Positions 8,514 to 19,500 are shown, numbered from the stretch's first letter. The stretch: DNA of 64,000 nt from Pseudomonas sp. G.S.17 (GCF_038096165.1 NZ_CP151076.1:4523501-4587500); one strand, 5' to 3'. The notes: generated from the sequence alone by a model not told the origin. Numbers and translations are program-made.

Positions 8514-9434
8514 ATGTGGTTCAAAAACCTGCTTATCTATCGCCTGACCCAGGATCTGCCTTTTGACGCCGAGGCGCTGGAAACCGCACTGGCGACCAAA
8601 CCGGCCCGCGCCTGTGCCAGCCAGGAGTTGACCACTTACGGTTTCGTCGCCCCTTTTGGCAAAGGAGAAGACGCTCCACTGGTACACATCAGCGGCGACT
8701 TCCTGCTGATCGCGGCACGCAAGGAAGAACGCATCCTGCCGGGCAGCGTCGTGCGCGACGCGGTCAAGGAAAAGGTCGAAGAGATCGAGGCCGAGCAAAT
8801 GCGCAAGGTCTATAAGAAGGAACGCGATCAGATCAAGGATGAAATCATCCAGGCGTTCCTGCCCCGCGCCTTTATTCGTCGCTCCGCCACCTTCGCCGCC
8901 ATCGCGCCGAAACAGGGCCTGATTCTGGTCAACTCGGCCAGCCCCAAGCGCGCCGAAGACCTGCTGTCGACGCTGCGTGAAGTGATCGGCTCGCTGCCGG
9001 TGCGTCCTCTCACTGTCAAGACCGCGCCAACTGCGGTCATGACCGAGTGGGTCACCACGCAGAAAGCGGCTGACAACTTTTTCGTGCTCGACGAATGCGA
9101 ACTGCGTGACACCCATGAAGATGGCGGGATCGTGCGCTGCAAGCGTCAGGACCTGACCAGCGATGAAATCCAGCTGCACTTGAGCACTGGCAAAGTCGTT
9201 ACCCAACTGTCCCTGGCCTGGCAGGACAAGCTGTCCTTCGTGCTGGACGACAAGATGGTGGTCAAGCGCCTGAAGTTCGAAGACCTGCTGCAGGATCAGG
9301 CGGAACAGGACGGCGGCGACGAAGCCCTGGGCCAGCTCGACGCCAGCTTTACCCTGATGATGCTGACCTTCGGCGAGTTCCTGCCAGAGCTGGTTGAAGC
9401 CCTGGGCGGCGAAGAATTACCGCAGGGGATTTAA
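8514..9434 (+). CDS. rdgC: Recombination-associated protein RdgC
   Basis: Nucleoid-associated ring-shaped dimer that binds double-stranded DNA without sequence preference and modulates RecA. The 306-residue product starts [13 protein letters not shown] and contains [16 protein letters not shown] and the long helical insert [20 protein letters not shown], hallmarks of the family; length matches the E. coli protein (303). AAGGAG precedes the ATG. No partner gene is coupled to it, and a REPIN follows. Confidence 0.96.
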   Translation: MWFKNLLIYRLTQDLPFDAEALETALATKPARACASQELTTYGFVAPFGKGEDAPLVHISGDFLLIAARKEERILPGSVVRDAVKEKVEEIEAEQMRKVYKKERDQIKDEIIQAFLPRAFIRRSATFAAIAPKQGLILVNSASPKRAEDLLSTLREVIGSLPVRPLTVKTAPTAVMTEWVTTQKAADNFFVLDECELRDTHEDGGIVRCKRQDLTSDEIQLHLSTGKVVTQLSLAWQDKLSFVLDDKMVVKRLKFEDLLQDQAEQDGGDEALGQLDASFTLMMLTFGEFLPELVEALGGEELPQGI

Positions 9435-9448
9435 GACCTCATGCCATT

Positions 9449-9538
9449 GTAGGACCGGCTTTAGCCGGGAGAGCATCTTGCTGATCAAGGAGATGCAGCG
9501 AAGGTACCGGCCCCCCTCCCGGCTGAAGCCGGTCCTAC
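9449..9538. repeat. REPIN, group with GTAGGACCGGC core
   Basis: Arms GTAGGACCGGCTTTAGCCGG (from 9449) and the inverted CCGGCTGAAGCCGGTCCTAC (ending 9538) in the gap between rdgC and the transporter gene. Confidence 0.88.
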
Positions 9539-9584
9539 GGATGTTACAAAAAGCCATTTAACCCAATAAAAAAAGGAACCCGCC

Positions 9585-10550
9585 ATGCGTGCATTGGCAG
9601 CCTTGAGTCGTTTTGTCGGTAATACCTTTGCGTACTGGGTGCTGCTGTTCGCCGTGTTGGCGTTCCTGTTCCCACAATGGTTCATCGGTCTGAAAACGCT
9701 GATCGTCCCGCTGCTGGGGCTGGTGATGTTCGGCATGGGCCTGACCCTCAAGCTCGATGATTTTTCCGAAGTTGCCCGCCATCCGTGGCGCGTGGCCCTG
9801 GGTGTGGTCGCGCATTTCGTGATCATGCCCGGCGTAGCGTGGTTGCTGTGTCAGGTGTTTCATCTGCCGCCGGAAATCGCGGTCGGTGTGATTCTGGTGG
9901 GCTGCTGCCCGAGCGGCACGTCTTCCAACGTCATGGCCTGGCTGGCCAAGGGCGATCTGGCCCTGGCAGTCGCCATCGCAGCAGTCACCACCCTGCTCGC
10001 CCCGCTGCTGACGCCGACCCTGATCTGGTTCCTGGCCTCGGCCTGGTTGCCGGTGTCCTTCATGGATATGTTCTGGTCGATCCTGCAACTGGTCATGCTG
10101 CCCATCGTGCTCGGCGTGCTTGCGCAACGCTTGCTCGGCAAGCGGGTCAGCTATGCCGTGGACGCACTGCCACTGGTTTCGGTGGTCAGCATCGTGATGA
10201 TTGTCTGCGCCGTGGTTGCCGCCAGCCAGGCGAAAATCGCCGAATCCGGCCTGCTGATCATGCTCGTGGTGATCCTGCACAACAGCTTCGGTTTCCTGCT
10301 GGGTTACTTCACCGGCAAGGTCTTCAAGCTGCCATTGGCGCAACGCAAATCCCTGGCGCTGGAAGTCGGCATGCAGAACTCCGGCCTGGGCGCGGCACTG
10401 GCCAGCGCGCACTTCTCGCCATTGGCGGCGGTGCCTAGCGCGTTGTTCAGCGTCTGGCACAACATTTCCGGCGCACTGCTTTCGACGTACTTCCGCAAGA
10501 TGAAAGAGGACGAGGAACCGACGAAGGCTCCGGTTGCCGTCGTCGACTGA
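9585..10550 (+). CDS. Bile acid:sodium symporter (BASS) family transporter
   Basis: A 321-residue inner-membrane protein with about ten hydrophobic segments. The family signature is seen as MFGMGLTLKLDDF near the N-terminus and VGCCPSGTSSNVMAWLAKGD and ALEVGMQNSGLGAALA in the two crossover regions that bind sodium. Bacterial members carry organic anions such as pantoate or keto-acids; the substrate here cannot be assigned. AAGGAA precedes the ATG. It ends at a strong terminator shared with the convergent TonB receptor gene. Confidence 0.9.
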   Translation: MRALAALSRFVGNTFAYWVLLFAVLAFLFPQWFIGLKTLIVPLLGLVMFGMGLTLKLDDFSEVARHPWRVALGVVAHFVIMPGVAWLLCQVFHLPPEIAVGVILVGCCPSGTSSNVMAWLAKGDLALAVAIAAVTTLLAPLLTPTLIWFLASAWLPVSFMDMFWSILQLVMLPIVLGVLAQRLLGKRVSYAVDALPLVSVVSIVMIVCAVVAASQAKIAESGLLIMLVVILHNSFGFLLGYFTGKVFKLPLAQRKSLALEVGMQNSGLGAALASAHFSPLAAVPSALFSVWHNISGALLSTYFRKMKEDEEPTKAPVAVVD

Positions 10551-10576
10551 TTGCCGGACCGCAATATCGGCAACAA

Positions 10577-10610
10577 AAAAGGGGGAGCCAGTGATCTGGC
10601 TCCCCCTTTT
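10577..10610. terminator. Bidirectional terminator between convergent genes
   Basis: AAAAAAGGGGGAGCCA, loop GTGATC, TGGCTCCCCCTTTT: a strong stem with A-run and T-run that serves both the BASS gene and the TonB receptor gene. Confidence 0.88.
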
Positions 10611-10627
10611 CATTCAAGCGCGTTCTG

Positions 10628-13126
10628 TTACCAGAAGGTGCCGCGCAAGGTCAGCATGTGGTTGCGCGGTTCACCGTACCAGTTGGTGGCGGATGTCGAT
10701 CCCACGGTGGAGTAATACGTCTTGTCGAAAATGTTGTTGGCGTTGTAGGTGACAGTCCAGTGTTCGTCGACCTTGTATTCGGCCAACGCGTTCCAGACCG
10801 CATAACCCGCCTGTTCGAAGTCGTAGGTATTGGTGCCGCCGCTATTGGTCACCGTGCCGCTGTAGTAGTTGGAACTTTGCAGGTTCACACCGCCACCCAC
10901 TTTAAAGTCCGACAACACGCCGGGCAGCTGATAGGTGGAAAACAGCTTGAACAAGTGCTTGGGCGTCTGGGTGCTGAGCAGCGTCTTGGAGCTCTTGTTG
11001 TGGTTCTGGTTATAGGTATAACCCGCCATCAACATCCAGTCAGGCATGATTTCACCCGACACTTCCATGTCGACGCCCTTGCTCACCACTTCGCCGCTAC
11101 CAATCCAGCAGCAGCTACCGGAGAAATCATAGTCGTTGGCAGGATAAGCCGGATCGCGCACGCCCTGATTGTCACGCTTGGTGTAGTACAGCGCGAAGTT
11201 GGTGTTGACGGCGCCGCCGAACAACTCGCCTTTAAGACCGGTTTCGTAGGTCTTGCCTTCCATGGCTTCAAGGGAGGAGCCCGAACCGCTCAGCAGACTT
11301 ACCTGCGGCTTGTAGATCTCCGAATAGCTGCCGTACACCGACCACTCATCATTCAGGTCATAGACCAGACCGCCATATGGCGTGACTTTGGTCGGTTCGC
11401 GCATGGAGATTTCCGATGAAGTTCTCCAGGTGCCAGCATTAAGCGTCTTGTAGGTCTGATCAAACTTGTAGCGTTGCACCCGCGCACCGAGGATCAAGTG
11501 CAGCGGCTCGGCCAACTGCATGCGCAGGCTGCCGTACAGACCGTACTGCTTCTGATCGTTGGGGCTGTAATCGCGGGTGTAGTTGGTGTTGTTGGGCGGC
11601 TCGGCGAACGGCGTGCTGTCCGGGTCGTAAGGGTTGATTGCGCCACCCACCACTCGGGCAACGCCGAGCCAGCGACTGGTCACGTCCTGATAATCGGCGC
11701 CGACGACCAGATCATGTTTCAGGCCGAACATATCGAAAGTACCCGACAGGTTGGTGTCCCACATGCGCTGCTGGTTTTCCTGTTTGGCAGTCGTGCTGCT
11801 CCAGGACAATCCGGCTCCGGTCGCCTTATCGACGCCTACACCGCTGACAGTAGTGGTTTTGAAGTAACCGACGTCCCAGAGATCGGTGTAGGAGACGTTG
11901 AGTTTCCAGTCATCGGAAAGCTTGTGGTCGATCTTGGCGAAAATCTCGCGGCCTGTGGTGTCGGTATACCCCCAGGCTTGACCCAGACTGGTGTGACGCG
12001 GCAGACCGATATCGGAACCGTCGAGGTAGCGCGGCACAGAGTTTTGCGTGCCATTTTCATGGGCTTTGTTGTAGCGGATACCGGCGGTGAGCATGGTGTC
12101 ATCGGTGACGTCAGCTTCAAGGACGCCATAAACGAACGGTTTTTCCGTGCTGCGGTTATCGATGAAGTACTGCCGATCGGTGTTGGCAACCACCATACGC
12201 CCGCGCAGTTTGCCGTCGAAGGCGATCGGGCCGGTGAGGTCCACTTCCTGGCGATAGTTGTCCCAGCTGCCCGCCGACGCGGTGAGTTTCAGCTGATAAG
12301 TGTCCATTGGACGCTTGCGCACCATGTTGACGATGCCGCCCGGGTCGCCGGTACCGCCGAACAGTGCCGCCGAACCGCGTAGCACTTCAATGTGGTCGAA
12401 CTCGGCCAGATCGTAGACGTTGGACGAATAGAAGCTGCCCAGCGAGCTGCCCAACGCCATCGGCGCGGCACCATCGAGCTGGAAGTTTTCGATCTTGAAA
12501 CCACGGGACAGAATGTCGAAGGTCCGATAAGTGCTGTTCTGCACGGTAATGCCCGGCGTCATGCGCAGTGCATCGTTGATATCGGTCAACTGCTGATCAG
12601 CCATCATTTGCTGGCTGATGATGGAGATCGACTGCGGCGTCTGGCGCAGACTGGTAGGGGTCTTCGAGCCCACGCTGGTCAACCCGGTGGTGTAGGACTT
12701 GGAGTTCTCAGTCGCCTGGCCCATGCCCTGGCCCTGAATCGTCGTCGCGCCCAGCTCCATCGCGCCACCCGCAAGCGACTCTTCGCTAAGGAAAATCGTG
12801 TTGTTTTCGATGCGATACGTCAGGCCGGCGCCATTGAGCAACTTGTCCAGCGCAGCACCCGGTTCAAGGTCGCCATTGACCGCCACGGACTTCTTGCCGC
12901 TGACCATTTCTGGTCGATACAGCACTTGCAGCCCGGTTTGCGCGCCCAGCGCATTCAGCGCGGCGTCCAGCGGCTGGGCCGGAATATTCACGTGACGGAC
13001 TTCGGCGAATACGCCCTCGCACGTCCCCAGCGCCAACCCCAATACCACTACGGATGCGGAAGTTCTCCATGAAGGCATCGGCGATTTCAACAAGCGCCTG
13101 GCAAATGTCTGGTTCCTGGATTTCAT
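10628..13126 (-). CDS. TonB-dependent siderophore receptor with STN signalling domain
   Basis: Outer-membrane ferric-siderophore transporter, 832 residues from ATG 13126 (the open frame continues to 13249, but the signal peptide begins at MKSRNQTF). After the signal comes an STN domain (VNIPAQPLDAALNALGAQTG), normally used to signal to an anti-sigma factor. The plug begins around TPTSLRQTPQSISIISQQMM, and the barrel ends in the expected aromatic residue (LTLRGTFW). Loops contain a Cys-Cys pair (SGSCCWIG). It lies directly downstream of the orphan NRPS on the same strand, so it is the natural uptake receptor candidate for that product. No FecI/FecR-type pair is encoded nearby. Confidence 0.92.
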   Translation of the reverse strand: MKSRNQTFARRLLKSPMPSWRTSASVVVLGLALGTCEGVFAEVRHVNIPAQPLDAALNALGAQTGLQVLYRPEMVSGKKSVAVNGDLEPGAALDKLLNGAGLTYRIENNTIFLSEESLAGGAMELGATTIQGQGMGQATENSKSYTTGLTSVGSKTPTSLRQTPQSISIISQQMMADQQLTDINDALRMTPGITVQNSTYRTFDILSRGFKIENFQLDGAAPMALGSSLGSFYSSNVYDLAEFDHIEVLRGSAALFGGTGDPGGIVNMVRKRPMDTYQLKLTASAGSWDNYRQEVDLTGPIAFDGKLRGRMVVANTDRQYFIDNRSTEKPFVYGVLEADVTDDTMLTAGIRYNKAHENGTQNSVPRYLDGSDIGLPRHTSLGQAWGYTDTTGREIFAKIDHKLSDDWKLNVSYTDLWDVGYFKTTTVSGVGVDKATGAGLSWSSTTAKQENQQRMWDTNLSGTFDMFGLKHDLVVGADYQDVTSRWLGVARVVGGAINPYDPDSTPFAEPPNNTNYTRDYSPNDQKQYGLYGSLRMQLAEPLHLILGARVQRYKFDQTYKTLNAGTWRTSSEISMREPTKVTPYGGLVYDLNDEWSVYGSYSEIYKPQVSLLSGSGSSLEAMEGKTYETGLKGELFGGAVNTNFALYYTKRDNQGVRDPAYPANDYDFSGSCCWIGSGEVVSKGVDMEVSGEIMPDWMLMAGYTYNQNHNKSSKTLLSTQTPKHLFKLFSTYQLPGVLSDFKVGGGVNLQSSNYYSGTVTNSGGTNTYDFEQAGYAVWNALAEYKVDEHWTVTYNANNIFDKTYYSTVGSTSATNWYGEPRNHMLTLRGTFW

Positions 13127-13388
13127 GCGATGAATCACCCCGATTGAATCGTTAAGTTGGCGGGCCGCCTTCTCTGAGGATGGCTGACCAGTGGAAAATG
13201 AGTTGCTCGTCGTTTGCGTGAAGGCGGCGTGTTTACTGCCCAAAGACACGCGCCCAGGCGTAAAGCGGGCAGCGAAAACGGTATCGAGCTTTGAATGAAC
13301 GAACGGGAAAGTGAAAATTTAGTGAAATGGGGGAAATTTCTCGAGGCATCCCCGCGAATCGGCCGTAGGAGCGACTGTAGGAACGGCC

Positions 13389-13447
13389 GTAGGAGCGACT
13401 TTAGTCGCGAGGGCGTCAATTGCCCTCCCGGCTAAAGCCGGTCCTAC
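13389..13447. repeat. Hybrid REP doublet (arms from two families)
   Basis: Left arm GTAGGAGCGACTTTAGTCGC (13389 on) and right arm CCGGCTAAAGCCGGTCCTAC (ending 13447) belong to two different REP sequences in opposed orientation. A partial extra left arm lies at about 13365. Located between NRPS-B and the receptor gene. Confidence 0.8.
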
Positions 13448-13461
13448 AGCCGAGCGCCCGA

Positions 13462-16400
13462 TCAGGCCCCTTGCCGGGCGCGCTCCAGCATCTGCGCTTT
13501 CTCTTCGGGGGTCATGGCATCCAGTGTCAGCCGCGCCTGAGCAATTTTCTCCAGTTGGCCCGGACTCGCCTCCCGTTCGCGCAACGCCAGGGCAAGCGCC
13601 GCCGGGGTTGGATTGTCGAAGACGATGCCTGGCTGCACTTCGCATTGCAGCAGTTTGCGAATCCCGGCCACCAGCTTGATCACCAGCAGCGAATGGCCGC
13701 CGGCCGCGAAAAAATCCTGATCAACGCTCAAGGTGCCCTGCCCCAACAACTGCGCCATGCGCGAAGCCAGCAGCGCCTCCAACGCATCGCGCGGTGCCAG
13801 ATACGCGTGCGCTGGCTCGCTGGCTTCCAGTCGCGACAACGCCTGGCGATCCGCCTTGCCATTGCCCAAACGTGGCATGCGCTCCAGAGTCTGAATACGC
13901 CCCGGCACCATTACGGCGGGCAAACGTAGCGCCAGCTCGGCATTGAGCGCTTCGCCCGTTACGCCCTGCCCCGCCACGACAAAGGCCACCGGCTCTGCGG
14001 ATGACGGGTCCAACAAGACCACGGCCTCGCTGACTTCTGGCAGCTGCAGCAACTGCGCTTCGATTTCCGCCAATTCAATACGGAAACCGCGCACTTTTAC
14101 CTGCTGATCCTTGCGCCCATAAAGCTCGATGCTGCCATCGGCGCGATAGCGGGCCAGATCGCCGCTGCGGTACAGCCGCTCGCCCGTCGCAAACGGATTG
14201 GCGATAAACACCTGATCGTCAGCAGCAGCGTTCAGATAGCCCCGCGCCAGTTGCCGGCCGCCGATATACAGCTCACCCAGTTCGCCGCCCGCCACCAATT
14301 GTTGCCGGGCATCCAGGATGTACACCTGATTGTTGGGCAGCACCTGGCTGAGCGGGATACCGGGTTGCTGCGCATCGGCGCGGGTGACTGGATGGACCAT
14401 AACGCCAACCGTGGTTTCGGTCGGACCGTAATGATTGAACAACCGGCAATCGGGGCGGATCTGCAAAATCCGCTCGACCAGACTGCTCGCGACCGCCTCG
14501 CCACCCAGCACCAGCGTCGCCGGCAGGCTCGGTCGCTCGACATCCAGTAAAGCGCTTAGATGCGACGGCACGATTTTCAGGCAATCGATCCGCTGCGCCT
14601 GGATAAAGCGCGCAAAACCCTGTGCATCCTGCATCACCTGATCACTGCAAATATGCAGGGTGGCACCGTTGAACAGCGCACCGTATAGGGTGGTATTACC
14701 CAGATCAGCTGCCACGGTCGAACCCAAGGCAAAATGCTGACAAGCACCAAGACCCAATTGGCGCGTTACCCCAGCCGTGTAATTGAGCAATTGGCGATGC
14801 TCGATCACTACGCCCTTGGGCGTTCCGGTTGAGCCGGAGGTGAACAGCACGTAGGCCGCGTCAGCGCCACTCAGCTCAAGTTCGGTCAACTCCGGCGACT
14901 CAACCGTCATAAGGTCAGCGGCGTCTTCAATCACCAGGCTTGCGCCCGCCTGCTCGACAATCAACTGGCGGCGCGCCAGCGGCCAGGCCGGATCAAGCGG
15001 CAGATAAGCAGCACCCGCGCGCCACGCAGCCAGAATGACCAGCACCTGATTCATGGAACGTGGCAGCGCCAGGGCAACGATTGATCCGCGCTTGATGCCT
15101 TGGGCGACAAAACCTGCGGCAACCTGACAAACCTGAACCTCAAGCTCGGCGTAAGTCAGGCGCTGCCCATCGGCTTCAAGCGCGACGGCGTCCGGAGTTT
15201 GCTGCGCCCAACGGGCAATGATCGCCGGCAGCAAACCCTGATCGGGCAGGTTCAGCGGCGCTGGGTTGAGCGCCAGCAATGCCGCCCGTTCCTGCTCGCT
15301 CGACACATTGAGCTGGGCCATTGGCGTAGCCGCGTTGTGCGGCTCGGCAATGCTGTGCAGCAGCACCCGATACTGATTCAGCAAGCGCTGCACGGTGTTT
15401 TCTGTGTGCCGCTCTGACAGAAAGTCCAGGCGTACGCTGCTGGCGTTCGGGTGCTGATCAAGCAGCACGTTCAACACCAGCTCGAACTGCGGGGCCGTTT
15501 CCGGTAGCTCGCCGGGCGTCCAGCTCAAGCCCGCAGCCGTTTGCTTTCGAACCGATCCGCGCACGGCAAAGCCATAGGCCGACATGATCACTGACGCTGG
15601 CAGGTATTCCTGCCAGGTGCTGTGATCTTCCAGTTGCGCGCCAATGCCAGCGAGCCAGACACTGAACGGCTGGCCCATGTCGGGGGCGAGCGTCAGCGGC
15701 AGGTTCTTCTCGAACAGGCCGAGGCTGTCCGTGAAGAATTCATAATCCCGGCGCGCATCGTGACGCCATGTACCCACGAACGCTTCGCGGCCGCTGATCC
15801 GGCCCAACAGCAGCCACCAGGCCGCCTGCAACACCGTTTCCAGCGGACGAGCCTGTGTCGCGGCCAACGTATCGAGACGGCTCAACAGCTCAGGATCGAT
15901 TGCAGCCGCAAGACTCCGGGTCGTCACACGAGCTACTGTTCCTCGGCGCCGCTCCGGCAGATCCGGGGCAGCGGTTTGCTGCGAATTAAACTGTGCCTGC
16001 CAATAGCTTTTGGCAGTCCCGGCGTCTTCATCGAGCACCACTTCGCTGCGCCATTCCAGATACTGCGCGAACTGCGCCTGCTCTTCTTCACCGGCTGCCT
16101 GGTTGCTGTAGGCCGCCAGCAAATCCCGGAACAGGATTTTCAGGCTTTCCTGATCCACGAGAAATTTGCCTACGCCCAGCACCAGTTGCCAGGCCTGCGT
16201 ATCCCGGCGTAACAACAAGGCTTCGGCGAACCGGCCTGTGACCAGTTGCAGCGGCCGCGCATACCACTGCGTCAGGCGCTGATCGATGACCTGCGCCGAC
16301 TGAGCCTGCTCATCCACCATCAAGGCAAAATCCAGACAACCCGCGCCCGGGAACTGGCGCAGGCCGTGGTAACCCGGCACCGATCGCAATTCAGTGGCCA

Positions 16401-16596
16401 ACACCGGCTGACGCTTCACACATTCATCCAAGGCCAGTTGCAAGCGCTGCGGGTCCAGCGGCCCCTCGATGTCGATGCGCAGAAAATACGCGGAGTCGCC
16501 CCAATTGGCGCCGTTTTGCACGGGTTCAAGCTCGGTCAGCTGTTGCCCCAGCAAGGCAAGACCCAGGTCGGTGATCACTTCGTCGTGCGTATTCAT
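13462..16596 (-). CDS. NRPS with interface domain, Asp adenylation domain and carrier domain
   Basis: A 1044-residue NRPS. Residues 1-430 form a condensation-like domain in which the HHxxxDG position reads VGKFLVDQES (about 139-148); the catalytic His pair is gone. This fits the 'interface' domains known to dock aspartyl beta-hydroxylases in siderophore NRPSs. The A domain has LFTSGSTGTPKGV at about 580; pocket residues read by eye are D-L-T-K-V-G-H-V, the Asp code. The carrier has DFFAAGGHSLL near 962. There is no thioesterase. Its ATG overlaps the stop of the upstream NRPS (ATGA at 16593-16596). The hydroxylase that should act on the loaded Asp is the C-terminal domain of that upstream protein. 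Confidence 0.88.
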   Translation of the reverse strand: MNTHDEVITDLGLALLGQQLTELEPVQNGANWGDSAYFLRIDIEGPLDPQRLQLALDECVKRQPVLATELRSVPGYHGLRQFPGAGCLDFALMVDEQAQSAQVIDQRLTQWYARPLQLVTGRFAEALLLRRDTQAWQLVLGVGKFLVDQESLKILFRDLLAAYSNQAAGEEEQAQFAQYLEWRSEVVLDEDAGTAKSYWQAQFNSQQTAAPDLPERRRGTVARVTTRSLAAAIDPELLSRLDTLAATQARPLETVLQAAWWLLLGRISGREAFVGTWRHDARRDYEFFTDSLGLFEKNLPLTLAPDMGQPFSVWLAGIGAQLEDHSTWQEYLPASVIMSAYGFAVRGSVRKQTAAGLSWTPGELPETAPQFELVLNVLLDQHPNASSVRLDFLSERHTENTVQRLLNQYRVLLHSIAEPHNAATPMAQLNVSSEQERAALLALNPAPLNLPDQGLLPAIIARWAQQTPDAVALEADGQRLTYAELEVQVCQVAAGFVAQGIKRGSIVALALPRSMNQVLVILAAWRAGAAYLPLDPAWPLARRQLIVEQAGASLVIEDAADLMTVESPELTELELSGADAAYVLFTSGSTGTPKGVVIEHRQLLNYTAGVTRQLGLGACQHFALGSTVAADLGNTTLYGALFNGATLHICSDQVMQDAQGFARFIQAQRIDCLKIVPSHLSALLDVERPSLPATLVLGGEAVASSLVERILQIRPDCRLFNHYGPTETTVGVMVHPVTRADAQQPGIPLSQVLPNNQVYILDARQQLVAGGELGELYIGGRQLARGYLNAAADDQVFIANPFATGERLYRSGDLARYRADGSIELYGRKDQQVKVRGFRIELAEIEAQLLQLPEVSEAVVLLDPSSAEPVAFVVAGQGVTGEALNAELALRLPAVMVPGRIQTLERMPRLGNGKADRQALSRLEASEPAHAYLAPRDALEALLASRMAQLLGQGTLSVDQDFFAAGGHSLLVIKLVAGIRKLLQCEVQPGIVFDNPTPAALALALREREASPGQLEKIAQARLTLDAMTPEEKAQMLERARQGA

Positions 16597-19500
16597 GCGT
16601 CAGTCCCTTGTGGTTCCATGACCGGTTTTGGCGTTTGGTGCAGTGCGCTGCGCTCGACCATCTCGCCCATGGCCACGACGATTTTGCGCGGCCCTTCGAA
16701 CGGGTCGCGGGCGTGGGCGGCGAGCATGTTGTCGAGCAGGATCACATCGCCCTTGCGCCAGTCGAAGCGCACCGCGCATTGCTCGTACAACTCACCCAAC
16801 TGACGCATTACCTCGTCTTCGATAGGCGAGCCGTCCCCGTAATAGACATGGCGCGGCATGCGTTGGGCGCCGAACAGGCCCAGCAAATCGTCGCGTACGT
16901 CAGGGTCCAGGCAATAAATGTGGTGCAGCTGAACCTGATTGAAAAAGCTTTTCTCGCCAGTGATCGGGTGCTCGATGATCGCCGGGCAAGGCGTGCGAAT
17001 CTGCAATTCGTCGTGGTCCAGCCATTCCCATTGAATGCCCGCCAACTGGCAACGGGCCTCGACCTCGGCGCGGTTGTCGGTCTTGAAGAAGTGTTGCCAA
17101 GACACGTCGAGTTTGTCGGCGAAGGTACGCACATACAGCAAGCCTTTGCTTTCAAACTTCTCGCGCAGCGCAACGGGCAGCGAGCGATACATCAACCGGC
17201 AATCCACCACAGGCGTGGCGCCGCCCACCGGCGAGGGTTGCTCGCAGAAAAACAATTGCTTGCGCGGCCAGCGGTCCTGATGGGCGCTTTCGTTGTGGAA
17301 CAGGATCATTTTCTTTTCCGGGTACGGCGTGGAGCGATAGGTGTTCTTGCCGCCTTCTTTCTTGGGCAAGTCGCCGTATTGCCCGTACAACCCCGGCTGC
17401 ACCGCTTCGGCAAAGGCTTCGAAATCCTGAATGTCGCGCAGCTGAAAACCCCGGAACAGAATGCCCGCATGATGGGCGAGCTTCTGTTCGATCAACGGCC
17501 GATTGGCCTTGACCCATTCGATCAGGTCCAGTCCTGGGTCGGTGGGCTCCACCAGCAACGGAAACGGCTGGCCAGGCACAATCAGCGACTCGCGAAACAG
17601 CGGCGCGGCGCTGGCGGTCTTGTTCGGCTTTTTCAGGAAAGAACCCAGTTTGTCGGCCTTGGATCGGGCCGGTGAAGCGGCTTCTGTTGCAACAGGTTTG
17701 GCTGCAATGTGGGTGGGCACGTTGATATCCCTCAATCTGATGTCTGGGTCACGCACGATGAGTTGGAGAATCTCCAGCCAGCTGTCGAGCAGATGCTGGA
17801 TACGCTCGGGCTTGAACAGGTCGCTCGCAAATTGCCAGGTGCCTTGCAACTGGCTCGCGCTCTGGTCGATGAACAGCGCCATGTCGAACTTCGAATAACC
17901 GCCCGGATCAGGCAGAACTTCCACGGCGATGCCTTGGATTCCGGCGCTGTGCAGCGGCAGGTTGTTCATCACGAACAACACCTGAATCAGCGGATTGACG
18001 CCTTTGTGGCGCGCCGTTCCCGCCGCTTCGACGATCATGTCCAGCGGCAGATCCTGATGCTCGAAGGCGCTCAACGCGGTTTCCTGAGTGGCCGCGAGGA
18101 AGGCTGAAAATGGCTGATCGGCAGTGAAGCGCGAGCGCAATGGCAGGATATTGACGAAGAAGCCGATCAAGCCTTCCAGCTCGGGTTGCTGCCGCCCGGC
18201 CACATCCGCGCCGACCAGCAGGTCGTCGGCGTCGGTGCATTGATGCAGCAACACCTGAAACGCCGCGAGCAGCGTGCTGTACAACGTCACGCCGGCGCGT
18301 TGCGCCACCCGGTTCAGTGCATCGCTCAAGGATGGCGGCAGGCTGAATTGCAGGTTCGCACCGGCATACGACGCAGCGGCTGGACGCGGGAAATCCAAGT
18401 GCAACGGCAACAATCCGGAACTGCCCGCCAGCGTTTGCTGCCAGTAACCGGCCTGCTCGCGCAGGGCGCCGCTGCTTTCCAGCGCCAGTTGCCAGCGCGC
18501 GTAGTCGGAATATTGCACCGGCAATGGTTGCAACGCCGACAACACGCCCTGCTCCAGCGCCGCGTAATTCTGCACCAGCTCGTTGACCAGCACTGCCATG
18601 GACCAGCCGTCGGAGATGATGTGGTGCATCGAATACAGCAGCACATGTTCGGTTGCCGACACGCGCAACACTTGCGCACGCAGTAACGGCGCCTGCTCCA
18701 GACTGATCGGCAGACGTGTGTTGTCGGTAACCGCCAACGCGACGCGGGTTTGTTGCTCTACAGGCGAAAGCTGGCTGATGTCGAGCAGCGGCATATCCAG
18801 GGCAATCTGCGCCGATACCAAGGCAATCGGGTCGCCTTCGTCATTGGCGAGATACGCCGTGCGCAGGATTTCGTGGCGCTGGATCACCGCTGCCAGGCTG
18901 GCGCGCAATGATTCGATATTCAGCGCACCGCGCAGACGCAGCGCCAACGGCATGCCGTAAGCGCCGCTGCCGGAACCAAACTGCTCGGCCACCCACAAAC
19001 GGCGTTGCGCCAACGACAGCGGCGCAGCGCTTTGCTCCCCTGCGGCGACCAGCGCCAGCGTGTTGCCGGGAGCGACATCGGCTTGCCCGGCCAGCCGCTC
19101 GGCAAATGCCTGCAACTGCGGTTCGGCGAACAAATCCCGCAGACCAACCGGCAACGCCAGCTGTTGCTTGAGCCGCGCCACCACTTGAGTTGCCAGCAGT
19201 GAGTGACCGCCGAGCTCGAAGAAGTTGTCGCTCAAACCGACCCGTTCCAGCTTCAATACGTCCTGCCAAACCGAAGCGATGCGTTGTTCCAGGGCGGTCT
19301 GGGGCGCGACATAACGTTGCGCCGCTTCATTGGCGTCGGGCGTCGGCAAGGCCTTGCGATCCAGTTTGCCGTTGGGGGTAAGCGGCAAGCGCTCAAGGAA
19401 CAGCCAATGGGTCGGCACCATGTAATCCGGCAGCCTCTGCTTGAGGCCGGTTTTGAGCGCTTCGCGATCATTCACACCACTCACGTAAGCCACCAATTGC

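Noticed and set aside
10012..10550. Long minus-strand ORF (9558-10613) rich in Gln, His and Asp
   Set aside because: Antisense to the BASS transporter; the residue pattern is typical of the reverse strand of a membrane protein gene.
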